This document shows, piece by piece, positions 27,478-36,260 of a DNA stretch of 58,494 nucleotides (position 1 is its first letter; each line of letters starts with the position of its first letter). The DNA comes from Phycisphaerae bacterium (GTDB lineage Bacteria > Planctomycetota > Phycisphaerae > UBA1845), in contig JAJDDV010000162.1 in the NCBI GenBank assembly GCA_029260135.1, positions 1-58,494 on the forward strand, written 5' to 3'. The translations under genes and the position numbers were made by a program. The notes beneath the pieces are model-generated. The model was not told the DNA's origin and searched no databases. It saw only the letters and a program-made list of their open reading frames with translations.

Positions 27478-27590
27478 TGTCGTCTATCCTAACTTGAATA
27501 CCCCGCCGGTTCACGCCATATTTGTTGGTCGGCCCCGTGGATTTTGTGAGCAGAGTGCAACGTCGCACCGGATGCAACAGGAGGACGCTG

Positions 27591-28349
27591 ATGACGGTTG
27601 ATTCCAGGTCGCCGCGGACATCACTCATTCAGCAACTCGAATCGGATCGTCTTCTGGGGATTCGATCCCTGCCGATGCGAGAACCGGCGGCATCCAACGT
27701 CGCGGGCGGTTCGCAGGATTCAAAGAAGATAACGGACGTGAGCACCAAGGACAAAACCAGAAGACTCCGGGACGTCGACGACGGTGAGGTGAAGAACTGC
27801 CGCAAGTGCGGGCTGGCCCAGACGCGAACGCAGACCGTATTCGGACAGGGAAATGCCGCCGCCCGGTTGGTCTTCGTCGGGGAGGCTCCAGGATTCGAAG
27901 AGGACAAGCAGGGCCTTGCGTTCGTCGGGCGGGCGGGTCAGCTTCTCACCCGTATGATCACCGCCATGGGGCTGTCGCGAGATGACGTCTTCATCTGCAA
28001 TGTGCTGAAGTGCCGCCCTCCGAACAACCGCGATCCCTCGGCCGACGAGATTCTCGCGTGTGATTCCTATCTTCGAAGGCAGGTCGAGATCATCGACCCC
28101 GAGGTGCTGGTGACCCTGGGGGCTCCGGCGTCAAAGACCCTGCTCAACACCGCCGAGGCCATCGGGCGACTCCGCGGGCGGTTCCACGAATATTTCGTCT
28201 CCGGCGGGACCGGCGACGGGCCGTCCATCCCGCTGATGCCCACCTACCATCCCGCTTATCTGCTGCGAAGTCCGGGCGAGAAGGGTAAGGCCTGGGCCGA
28301 CCTGCAACTCGTCATGAAGCGGCTTGGATTACCGGACCCGCCGCAATAA
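27591..28349 (+). CDS. Family-4 uracil-DNA glycosylase
   Basis: ATG 27591 has AGGAGG 6 nt upstream. The 252-aa protein has a 60-residue variable leader. The catalytic domain contains 'NCRKCGL' and '[18 protein letters not shown]', whose cysteines bind a 4Fe-4S cluster in this family. Other landmarks are '[25 protein letters not shown]' in pieces and '[11 protein letters not shown]', the His motif. It removes uracil from DNA as the first step of base-excision repair. Divergent from the hydrolase gene. Confidence 0.9.
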   Translation: MTVDSRSPRTSLIQQLESDRLLGIRSLPMREPAASNVAGGSQDSKKITDVSTKDKTRRLRDVDDGEVKNCRKCGLAQTRTQTVFGQGNAAARLVFVGEAPGFEEDKQGLAFVGRAGQLLTRMITAMGLSRDDVFICNVLKCRPPNNRDPSADEILACDSYLRRQVEIIDPEVLVTLGAPASKTLLNTAEAIGRLRGRFHEYFVSGGTGDGPSIPLMPTYHPAYLLRSPGEKGKAWADLQLVMKRLGLPDPPQ

Positions 28350-28365
28350 AGGAGTTGACCCGCTC

Positions 28366-29181
28366 TTGGCCATACACCGCTCGGCCATTATTGACGCTTC
28401 CGCTCAACTGCATGACACGGTCAACGTCGGGCCCAACTGCGTGATTGACGGCAACGTCCGCATCGGTCCGCGCTGCCGACTCTACCAGGGCGTCTACGTG
28501 ACCGGTTGGACACAGATTGAGGCCGATTGTGTTCTCCACCCCGGCGCGATCGTAGGGCATGAGCCGCAAGATACGAAGTACGGCGGCGAGAGGAGTTACT
28601 GCCGTGTGGGCCGCGGGACGATTCTGCGCGAGTACGTGACCGTCCATCGCGGGACGATTCCGGAATCCGAAACCGTTATCGGTGAAGACTGTTTTCTACT
28701 GGCCGGATCGCACGTCGGGCACAACTGCCGCGTTGGAAACCGTGTCACCCTGATCAACGCCGCACTGCTTGCAGGCCACGTAGAGGTCCACGACGGCGCG
28801 ATTCTGTCGGGTGGCGCCGCTGTGCATCAATTCGTTCGAATCGGACAGCTCGTCATGGTGTCAGGGCTTGCCCGGGTGACGATGGATCTGATTCCGTTCT
28901 CGCTGGTCGATCCGGAGGGGCGCGTGGTCGGGCTCAACCGGGTGGGACTGCGCCGCGCGGGCTTTCCATCGGATCAGATCCGTGACCTCCGCCTAGCCTA
29001 TCGGACCTTGTTCGGCCAGGGGGTGCCCTTTCGCCAAGCCACCGAACAGATCGTCGAGAGTGCTGAGTCGCCGCTGGTCCGACGTCTGGCCGATTTTCTC
29101 GTGGCCGACAGCAGACGCGGCATCGCAGGAGCTGCCCGAGATGCGGTGGGCGGGACCTGCAAAACCGATAACCCGGAATAA
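28366..29181 (+). CDS. lpxA: Acyl-ACP--UDP-N-acetylglucosamine O-acyltransferase LpxA
   Basis: I chose the TTG at 28366 because AAAGGAG lies 11 nt upstream (28348-28354) and the product then begins 'MAIHRSAIIDASA', the usual LpxA N-terminus. The frame is open further upstream, overlapping the glycosylase gene. The 271-aa protein is built of left-handed hexapeptide repeats ('NVGPNCVIDGNVRIGPRC', 'TVIGEDCFLLAGSHVGHNC') with the catalytic His in 'GSHVGHNC', and has the usual helical C-terminus. It starts lipid A synthesis, so an LPS outer membrane is implied. It stands apart from other lpx genes. Confidence 0.9.
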   Translation: MAIHRSAIIDASAQLHDTVNVGPNCVIDGNVRIGPRCRLYQGVYVTGWTQIEADCVLHPGAIVGHEPQDTKYGGERSYCRVGRGTILREYVTVHRGTIPESETVIGEDCFLLAGSHVGHNCRVGNRVTLINAALLAGHVEVHDGAILSGGAAVHQFVRIGQLVMVSGLARVTMDLIPFSLVDPEGRVVGLNRVGLRRAGFPSDQIRDLRLAYRTLFGQGVPFRQATEQIVESAESPLVRRLADFLVADSRRGIAGAARDAVGGTCKTDNPE

Positions 29182-29496
29182 TCGTCCGCCGAAATCGGTT
29201 TTGAACCACGGGTGGGCCGCCACCCGAGGACCTGGCGGACGTGAGACCGGTCCCGGTTCGGCACGCCGCCAGGACGATTCTCTCCCCTCTCAGAGGTACC
29301 GAACGGCTGAAGCCGCGCCGATGCCACCTCTTCCTCCCCTGGACGCGAAGCAGCCCGAATCGTCGATTCCGCCCGCCCGACATCCGATATTCTGCAGCCC
29401 CGGACCAAGCTGGCCCGCGTGCCGCCGCTGCCGGTTTCTCGCCGAAATCGACCGGGCCGCGGCGAGCGCGAACGTCCGCCATCCGTGTCACGGACC
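29182..29496. other. Intergenic region downstream of lpxA
   Basis: About 315 bases with no recognisable gene or clear terminator; frames here are short and Arg/Pro-rich, as expected for non-coding GC-rich DNA. Confidence 0.4.
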
Positions 29497-29525
29497 TTGA
29501 CACATGCGGCGCGGGTGACTATCCT
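29497..29525 (+). promoter_or_regulatory. Strong sigma-70 type promoter
   Basis: TTGACA (29497-29502, perfect -35) and TATCCT (29520-29525) are spaced by 17 nt. The start point would be near 29532, just before an AAAGGAG. It would give the large secreted-protein gene a leader of about 360 nt. Confidence 0.5.
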
Positions 29526-29544
29526 TAAAGAGCAAAGGAGTTTT

Positions 29545-29604
29545 ATGGGAACGGCTATGTTTCACGTCGAACCGTGGCCGGAGGCTCATCGTCGGCGCTT
29601 GTGA
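29545..29604 (+). CDS. Possible 19-codon leader ORF
   Basis: AGGAG (29536-29540) lies 4 nt before ATG 29545, which opens a 19-residue frame ('MGTAMFHVEPWPEAHRRRL') ending at TGA. It directly follows the promoter at 29497. It could be a leader peptide or the remnant of a longer gene. Nothing in its sequence gives a function. Confidence 0.25.
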   Translation: MGTAMFHVEPWPEAHRRRL

Positions 29605-29893
29605 GCACGGCTTTGGGGGATGTGATCGACGTGGCGTCGTGCACCGGAACCTCTTCGGTGGCGGCAAAGCAGCCTTGGACCATAGCGACACGGCGCTAGA
29701 AGCGCCGGCAGTGGGGGCGTAGTAGTACAAGAGGTGCAGCGATCTCGGGCCCACTTGCGAGGTCGTCGGCACGGACGGATAGGGAAAGAAATCTTGGGTG
29801 GGGTTCTTCCTAGCCATCGTGTATTTGGTCACGGGTTGTCCTGTAAGGGCATGCCCGTAGTCGGTCACGGCTAATGAGCAAAGGGTGAGGTTT
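29605..29893. other. Leader region of the large secreted-protein gene
   Basis: About 290 bases without a recognisable gene. If the promoter at 29497 serves the gene at 29894, this is its 5' untranslated region. I did not find a known riboswitch or clear hairpin. Confidence 0.3.
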
Positions 29894-32800
29894 ATGCGAA
29901 GTGCAACGCGAGGATTCATGGTTGCGGCATGCGTCGGGATCGCGGCGATTACAACGGCGTTAGCGGCGGATCGCGCCCAGACCAAGCGGTCCGGGCACGA
30001 CGCGGATCGTTCGGTCGGTGAAGTAGAGCCGGTCGCAGTGACTGACGTCGATACGACGATTCCGGTCCTTACTCCGGTACCGGCGAACGCGGTCTTCAAA
30101 CCGGCGTTTGCCGGCGCGCAACCGACGGAGGGGCGAACCGCTGCGGCGGTCAGCAAGCTCGTTTACAGCAACACCGAGGGCAGGCTGATCTTCGGTCCGA
30201 GTGCGCGGCAGCGCGTCTCCGACGATGTGACGACGATCGCGGACAACGGTTGTACGCTTGATAAGTTCGTCTTCCGCGTGAGCGGCGATGAAGATCAGAA
30301 CCCGCTCATCGACGAGGGTCCCTTTACGGTTGACTATGCGCTCTACACCGCCTGTCCGGGGGCGAAGATCTGTCAGCCGTGGAATACGAACTGCCCGCCG
30401 AAGGTCACCGGGACCACCGGTTCGATCACGCTACCGGATGAAGGGTTTCATGAAGTCACCGTAACGATTCCGCCGCTGGTCTGTGCGGGCGGGATGAACG
30501 ATGGGCAGGCCTGCTTCAGTGCGGTCGATTGCCTGCCGACCTGCATTGGTGGTTCCGCCGAAGGATCCCCGTGCCAGAGCTTCGCTGATTGTCCCGGTGG
30601 CGTTTGCGACATCTCACAAGTCGGGATTTGTACGGATACCGTCAAGCTCCCGCCTTCGTTCTTTCTCGGGCTGAGCTTCAGCCGGGAGCAGGCCGGCGTC
30701 GTGGTCGGTGCACCCGCCCTGGTGGGTGTTTCTTCCGATCGGTATGACGGACCCTCTCCTTGTTCATCAGCGTTCGGTGGTTTTCCGGCCCATCCGCACG
30801 CGAGCTTCCACGCCGAATTCTACGTCAAGGGAACCTGTCGGGATTCGTTCCCCGCCTATCGTAACACCATGCAGGCCGGCCCCGCGTATAGCGCCGGTGC
30901 CGACCGACTTTTCGCCGATGATGTCAACCTCAGTGTTGATGCCGCGGACTGCAACATGATCGGGTATGAGGTCGCGTTCAAGGGCGCGCGATCGAGTAGT
31001 CAGGGCGCGGTCCAGGTGGCGCTCCACGCGTCACTCTCCAATTCCGACCCGGAGAACGGCGGACGAATTCTCGGTACACGGATGCAAGGTCAGGTTTGGG
31101 ATACGGACGTTCGCATTTTCAGGAAGGTGTTCCCTGATGCGATTCCTCTGGCGGATTACATACAGCCCGGAGGACGCGTCTTGCACGCCGTGTTCAAGAC
31201 GAAAGCGGACACGGTGGGCCCCATCAAGACCTGTAAGGACGGCAATCCCGGACACACGCTGGACCTCATTCAGGTCTTCCAGCCGGGCAATCCGGATGGA
31301 TCGTGGGTTCCGGTCGATTTCGGAGGGAGTTGTCATTCCGGGGTCGAGGTGACCATTTTCTGCGAGGGACCGGCGCCGACGGGTGCCTGTTGCGATCTTC
31401 TCGTTCAGGAAGCACCGACCTGCGTGGGTGGTACATTCCCCGATGTCCCTTGCGGTCGAAATGAGGACTGCACCTGCCTTCCCGCCTGTGTCGACGGGAC
31501 CTGTGATACTGCCGTCACGTTCACCTGTCTTGACGGGGATCGGAAGGGCGCATTCTGCAATAACGATACCGATTGCGCCTGCCCGTCAAACACATGCAGC
31601 GGAAACGTCTGTGATGGTGGCCGCAACCACAATTTGCCTTGCATCACGGCGGCCGACTGCGGTTTCCCGCAGCCTTGCATCAGCGACGGTGCATGCGTCG
31701 GTGAGGCGGTTTGCCGCGAGGTTCCAGAGATGAACTGCGCGACGACCGATCCAACTCGATGGGTCAGAGACGGGCGCTGCGGTCCGGTTTGCGTCGGCGG
31801 CGGCAACCACGGGCTGTCCTGCGGCAATGATAACGACTGTCCGTCCGTATGCGTGGACGGGCCCATGGATGGTCAGCCCTGTCCGGCTGAGCCGGCGGAG
31901 TGTACCGCTCCTGGATCGTGCTATACGGGGACGTGCGAAGGTTCCTTCTGCACCGGTGGTATTCACGATGGCCAGGCCTGCACGCGTCAGGCGGATTGTG
32001 AGGGCGGCGAGTGTACCGGGCAGCCGTTCATCAACCGCCAGGCCTGCGGTTCGGGTTCGTGCTGCGGCTGTATCGGCGGTACGTGCGCGGATAGGCCGAC
32101 CGATTGCATCGACAGCACGGAGCGTGAGTGTGTGATCGCAACGCCGGAGGGGGGCCGTCTTTTCCGGGCTGGTGAGTTGTGCGCCACGACGCGTTGCCCT
32201 TTTGGTGCTTGTCTCAGTCGAGAGGGCGATTGCACGCTTCCCCGTCGAACGATCTGCGTCGGCGGTATGAACGATGGTCTTGATTGTGATCCGAATGAGT
32301 TTGGCTGCACGGAATGTCCGGGGCTTGATCCACAGCAGCCGCGCGTGGATTGTGGAACTTGCCCGGGCATACCCGGTTGCGGCGACCCCTTCTGCTGCTC
32401 GGCCGTGTGTGCCAACGATGACTTCTGCTGCACGGTCTGGTGGGATCCGCAGTGTGCCTCCCTGGCGGCGTCTGCGCCAGAGTGCCGATTCACTGAGGTG
32501 GCCAATGACCTGTGCCATAATTCGGAGGATCCCGACAAGGGCGCGCTTCTGGTCGAACTTCCGCTCTTCCTAGGCGAGACGGACGTCATCAACTCGCTAA
32601 CGAGCCCCGAAGAGCCCGGGTTCTGCTGTAACACGGATGATCCGGGGGGTCAGGGTGAGGGGGCGACGTGGTTCAAGTTCGTCGCGGAGCATCCAACGGA
32701 TCCCAATGCAACGACAGTATCCGTCGGCATCAGCACTTGTGCGAGTACCGGCCGCTCGGTGGGTGACGAGGATTTCCCTGCCGACGACTCATTGCTCCAG

Positions 32801-34453
32801 GTCTTTTCCGTGGCTGACCCCGATTTGGGCGCTTGCAGAGACCTTTCTCCTTGCAGCACCTCTGCGCAGGATTGTGTGGATGGGTCCAAGTGTATCGTGG
32901 CCGACGGACGAGGGTGCATTAATCTCATCCCGATCGCCTGTAACGATGATTTTGGTGCGGGGTGCCCCGGCGGATGCCCGGGGTGTGCTCCGCAGACCGA
33001 GAATTCGACGGTTTGCATTCCCGATGCCATCGTCGGCCATACGTACTATTTCATGGTCGCGGCGAAGCCGTCGGTTCGCAGCCACTGCGTTGGTGGTTCG
33101 GACGACGGTGTACAATGCATATCCAGTGATGAGTGTGGTGGAAAATGCGAGGGCGGAACAAACACCAGGGACGCCTGCACGGATCCCCCCGCGCTGGACT
33201 GTCCGGATCCCAAATGTGAGGGAGGCCTGAACAACCTCCAGCCCTGCGCGAGTGATGCCGACTGCCCCGCCGGTACCGGCGGCGGCGGCGCCGGTCAGTG
33301 CGTCTGTTGTCCTGGAGGATCCTGTGTCGAGGGGATTTGCACGCCGGAGCAGCATCGCGGGGTCTACCGCGTGACCGTCAGTACACCCTGCAGTGGCGGT
33401 ATTCCCGGCATTCCGAACGACCTCTGTGACGATGCCGATGTGCTCACCGGTGCCTTTGAGTCCGTCCCCTTCGATCTGTCGGGCGGTGGTATCTATGATC
33501 CGGTTTCGTTCGACTGTCCAGGTCCTGACCCGACCAATTGCGTCTCCACCTTGAAGAATGATATCTGGTACGATTGGATCGCACCGGCCAACGGAAAGGT
33601 CACGATCGATACCTGTGCCGGCAGCGGACTGGATACCGAGAATACGTCGATGGCCGTCTATGAAGGGTGCGACTGCCCGCCGGATGATGCGAACATCATC
33701 GATTGCAGTGATTTCGAGACGAGCAGCGGCTGCTTCACCGGGTCGAAGGTCCGCTTCAATGCGGTGAAGGACGCCTGTTACAAGGTCCGCTTGGGCGGAC
33801 ACGGGGGCCTCACCGATATCGCCGGGACCCTCAATATCAACCTGGAGCAGTGTCCCGACGGAGTCGTGAGCTTTGACGATCCTGCATCAGACATCGTCGA
33901 TGCGCGTCAGCCTCATCCGCCGACCGACACCGCGACCGGGCAGGGGCTGCAGTCCTTCAGGGTCACCGCCCCGCCTGGAGCGAATGTGGTCGACGTTCCC
34001 GGTTCGGCCGGTCGGTTCACCTGTTGGTCACTCTGTGAGACCGCGTTGGACGCCGGGTTTACAGCCAACAGGATCACCGGCGTCGCCGACAATTTCGATG
34101 GTACGTATAGGGTGACGCTGGCGAGGCCCATCACGACCGGCGCGGTTACGACGTTGACCTTCCTCCACGGGGATGGCTCGGAAACGGTCGGCGTGTTCAC
34201 GTCGCACCCGGGCAACGCCGATGGGGGGCCGATGGCGGAGGTCACCGACGTCACCGCGGTGATCGACTACATCAGTGGTGCGGCCGCGCCGCCGCCGGAG
34301 GCGTACAGCCAGGATATTGACCAAAGCGGTCTGGCGACCTCCGCGGACATCCTGCGGCTGATTGATGTGCTCCAGGGCGCCCATGCGTTTGACGCCTGGA
34401 TGGATACGCCGCTGCCACAGTGCGCTCCGATCTGCTGCTCCCCGGCTCCGTAA
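29894..34453 (+). CDS. Very large secreted Cys-rich protein with dockerin-like C-terminus
   Basis: ATG 29894 follows a GGGTGAGG purine stretch and opens a clear signal peptide ('MVAACVGIAAITTALAADRA'). The mature part of this 1519-aa protein begins with about 450 residues of beta-rich sequence. Then comes a long run of short Cys units of the type 'CxGGxxDGxxCxxxxDC' (examples: 'CVGGMNDG', 'CEGGTNTRDAC', 'CEGGLNNLQPC'). A clustered Cys section holds 'FCCSAVCANDDFCCTVWWDPQC'-like segments, and two beta modules with 'ATWFKFVAEHP' and 'DIWYDWIAPANG' follow. The last 100 residues hold a pair of dockerin-like Asp loops ('GNADGGPMAEVTDVTAVIDYI', 'DIDQSGLATSADILRLIDVL' in pieces) and a Cys-Pro tail. 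Extracellular; the role is unknown. It is transcribed alone, with a promoter and a terminator of its own. Confidence 0.82.
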   Translation: MRSATRGFMVAACVGIAAITTALAADRAQTKRSGHDADRSVGEVEPVAVTDVDTTIPVLTPVPANAVFKPAFAGAQPTEGRTAAAVSKLVYSNTEGRLIFGPSARQRVSDDVTTIADNGCTLDKFVFRVSGDEDQNPLIDEGPFTVDYALYTACPGAKICQPWNTNCPPKVTGTTGSITLPDEGFHEVTVTIPPLVCAGGMNDGQACFSAVDCLPTCIGGSAEGSPCQSFADCPGGVCDISQVGICTDTVKLPPSFFLGLSFSREQAGVVVGAPALVGVSSDRYDGPSPCSSAFGGFPAHPHASFHAEFYVKGTCRDSFPAYRNTMQAGPAYSAGADRLFADDVNLSVDAADCNMIGYEVAFKGARSSSQGAVQVALHASLSNSDPENGGRILGTRMQGQVWDTDVRIFRKVFPDAIPLADYIQPGGRVLHAVFKTKADTVGPIKTCKDGNPGHTLDLIQVFQPGNPDGSWVPVDFGGSCHSGVEVTIFCEGPAPTGACCDLLVQEAPTCVGGTFPDVPCGRNEDCTCLPACVDGTCDTAVTFTCLDGDRKGAFCNNDTDCACPSNTCSGNVCDGGRNHNLPCITAADCGFPQPCISDGACVGEAVCREVPEMNCATTDPTRWVRDGRCGPVCVGGGNHGLSCGNDNDCPSVCVDGPMDGQPCPAEPAECTAPGSCYTGTCEGSFCTGGIHDGQACTRQADCEGGECTGQPFINRQACGSGSCCGCIGGTCADRPTDCIDSTERECVIATPEGGRLFRAGELCATTRCPFGACLSREGDCTLPRRTICVGGMNDGLDCDPNEFGCTECPGLDPQQPRVDCGTCPGIPGCGDPFCCSAVCANDDFCCTVWWDPQCASLAASAPECRFTEVANDLCHNSEDPDKGALLVELPLFLGETDVINSLTSPEEPGFCCNTDDPGGQGEGATWFKFVAEHPTDPNATTVSVGISTCASTGRSVGDEDFPADDSLLQVFSVADPDLGACRDLSPCSTSAQDCVDGSKCIVADGRGCINLIPIACNDDFGAGCPGGCPGCAPQTENSTVCIPDAIVGHTYYFMVAAKPSVRSHCVGGSDDGVQCISSDECGGKCEGGTNTRDACTDPPALDCPDPKCEGGLNNLQPCASDADCPAGTGGGGAGQCVCCPGGSCVEGICTPEQHRGVYRVTVSTPCSGGIPGIPNDLCDDADVLTGAFESVPFDLSGGGIYDPVSFDCPGPDPTNCVSTLKNDIWYDWIAPANGKVTIDTCAGSGLDTENTSMAVYEGCDCPPDDANIIDCSDFETSSGCFTGSKVRFNAVKDACYKVRLGGHGGLTDIAGTLNINLEQCPDGVVSFDDPASDIVDARQPHPPTDTATGQGLQSFRVTAPPGANVVDVPGSAGRFTCWSLCETALDAGFTANRITGVADNFDGTYRVTLARPITTGAVTTLTFLHGDGSETVGVFTSHPGNADGGPMAEVTDVTAVIDYISGAAAPPPEAYSQDIDQSGLATSADILRLIDVLQGAHAFDAWMDTPLPQCAPICCSPAP

Positions 34454-34492
34454 GACGGGCAGCGCGCTTCGGCGCCGGTTAGAGAACAACCC

Positions 34493-34535
34493 GACCCCCG
34501 ATGCGTTCTATTCGATCGCATCGGGGGTCTTCTTT
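34493..34535 (+). terminator. Rho-independent terminator
   Basis: GACCCCCGATGCG (34493-34505) and CGCATCGGGGGTC (34517-34529) form a perfect 13-bp stem with an 11-nt loop, followed by TTCTTT. It lies 40 nt after the stop of the large secreted-protein gene. Confidence 0.85.
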
Positions 34536-34643
34536 GCGCTGCCTCCCCTTCGTCGATTCCGCTGAATTGCTGTTGTTCCGCCGGGCGGTTACGATCGCCG
34601 GCCATGATTAACCTGCGAACGAGACCGATCGGGGGGCTCCGCG

Positions 34644-36257
34644 ATGAGTGACGCTCCCGCGCACACCGCCCAGCGGGCCAAGAAGCGCGACGCGATGGTC
34701 GAAATGGGCGTCGACCCCTATGGCGGCCGCTTCCCCGACGTGATCGCTTCCGCACGCGTACGGCAACAAGCTGAATCGCTCAACATCGAACCGGGCGCGC
34801 GCACGGAGACTCGCCTGCGCGTTGCCGGTCGCATCGCCCTCCTCAGGGTGATGGGCAAGCTTGCTTTCGTCACGATCCGGGACGGTTCAGGCCCGATTCA
34901 ACTGGGGTGCAGTAAGGCGGACATCGAACAGCAGTGGCCCCTGCTCAAGCAGCTTGACCTCGGCGATCTCATCGGAGCCGACGGCGTCGTCGGCCGGACC
35001 AAGACCGGCGAGCTGACCGTGTGGGTGGATCGCCTCACCGTCATGACCAAAGCGATGAGGCCGCCTCCGGAGAAGTGGCATGGTCTCACCGACGTCGACC
35101 TGCGATACCGCCAGCGCTACGTCGACCTCTTCGCCAATCCAGACGTCCTCGATATCTTCCAGCAGCGCAGCGCTATCATCACGGCCATTCGCGCCTGTCT
35201 GATTCGGGAGGGATACTGGGAGGTCGAGACGCCGGTCCTTCAGCCGATGTACGGCGGGGCGGCGGCACGCCCTTTCACCACCCATCACAACACGCTCGAC
35301 ATGCCACTGTATTTGCGGATCAGCCCGGAACTCTACCTCAAGCGGCTGCTCGTCGGTGGCATGGATCGTGTGTTCGAGATCAGTCGCAATTTCCGCAACG
35401 AGGGGATCAGTACCAAGCACAACCCCGAATTCACCATGGTGGAGCTGTACGAAGCCTACGCCGACTATGAGGTGATGATGCTTCGGGTGGAGCAGATGGT
35501 CGCGGCAGCTTACGACGTCTCGGCTCGTGCGAGCGTATTGCGACGAACGGACAGCGCGTCTGACGCGTCCATCGGGCAGAAGACAACGGAGGACGATGCT
35601 GCGGAGGCTCGGCAGGTGGACGACGACTGTGACGCGTACCGCAAAGCCAAGGAGGGAATTGAGCAGGGGCGTCAACTTGCCGTCTACAGGGGGCAGCTCC
35701 TCGATTTCACGCCACCCTGGCCACGCAAGAAATACGCTGAGCTTCTCGAAGAATACGCCGGTGTGGCCATGACCGACACGCAAGCCGTTCGGCGCAAAGC
35801 GGAAGCGCTGGGACTGACCGTCGCCGGAAAGGACGACGCCGTTCTGACCAACGACTTGTTCGAGTCCACGGTCGAGCGGCACCTCGTGCAGCCGACGTTT
35901 GTCTGCGATTACCCGGCCGCGATTTGCCCACTGACGCGGACCCACCCCGACGATCCTTCGATTGCGCTTCGGTTCGAGGCCTTCGTCTGCGGGATGGAGC
36001 TTGGCAACGCCTATACGGAACTCAACGATCCGGATGCCCAGAGGCGCAACTTCCAGCGCCACCTGGCCGGCGAAGGCGACGAGACGATGGCGGTCATGGA
36101 TGAGGACTTCATCACGGCGCTGGAATACGGCATGCCCCCGGCCGGCGGGCTCGGGGTGGGGATCGACCGCCTTGTCATGTTGTTGACCGATTCGCCCAGC
36201 ATTCGCGACGTCATCCTCTTTCCGCTTCAACGTCCCGCATCGCGAACGGACGGTTAA
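34644..36257 (+). CDS. lysS: Lysine--tRNA ligase, class II
   Basis: The protein (537 aa) has the N-terminal OB-fold anticodon-binding domain (about 55-150; 'VAGRIALLRVMGKLAFVTIRDG' in pieces). The class II catalytic core follows, with 'PVLQPMYGGAAARPF', motif 2 'FRNEGISTKHNPEFTMVE' and motif 3 'GLGVGIDRLVML'. Compared with the usual sequence (about 500 aa) there is an acidic insertion of about 50 residues near 295-345, just before 'YRGQLLDFTPPWPR'. It charges tRNA-Lys. It leads a tight run with the Lol transporter genes (3-nt gap). Confidence 0.95.
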   Translation: MSDAPAHTAQRAKKRDAMVEMGVDPYGGRFPDVIASARVRQQAESLNIEPGARTETRLRVAGRIALLRVMGKLAFVTIRDGSGPIQLGCSKADIEQQWPLLKQLDLGDLIGADGVVGRTKTGELTVWVDRLTVMTKAMRPPPEKWHGLTDVDLRYRQRYVDLFANPDVLDIFQQRSAIITAIRACLIREGYWEVETPVLQPMYGGAAARPFTTHHNTLDMPLYLRISPELYLKRLLVGGMDRVFEISRNFRNEGISTKHNPEFTMVELYEAYADYEVMMLRVEQMVAAAYDVSARASVLRRTDSASDASIGQKTTEDDAAEARQVDDDCDAYRKAKEGIEQGRQLAVYRGQLLDFTPPWPRKKYAELLEEYAGVAMTDTQAVRRKAEALGLTVAGKDDAVLTNDLFESTVERHLVQPTFVCDYPAAICPLTRTHPDDPSIALRFEAFVCGMELGNAYTELNDPDAQRRNFQRHLAGEGDETMAVMDEDFITALEYGMPPAGGLGVGIDRLVMLLTDSPSIRDVILFPLQRPASRTDG

Positions 36258-36260
36258 CCC

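Noticed and set aside
34887-36230. A 447-codon open frame on the minus strand
   Set aside because: Antisense to lysS, with no motif; the plus strand carries all class II synthetase motifs.
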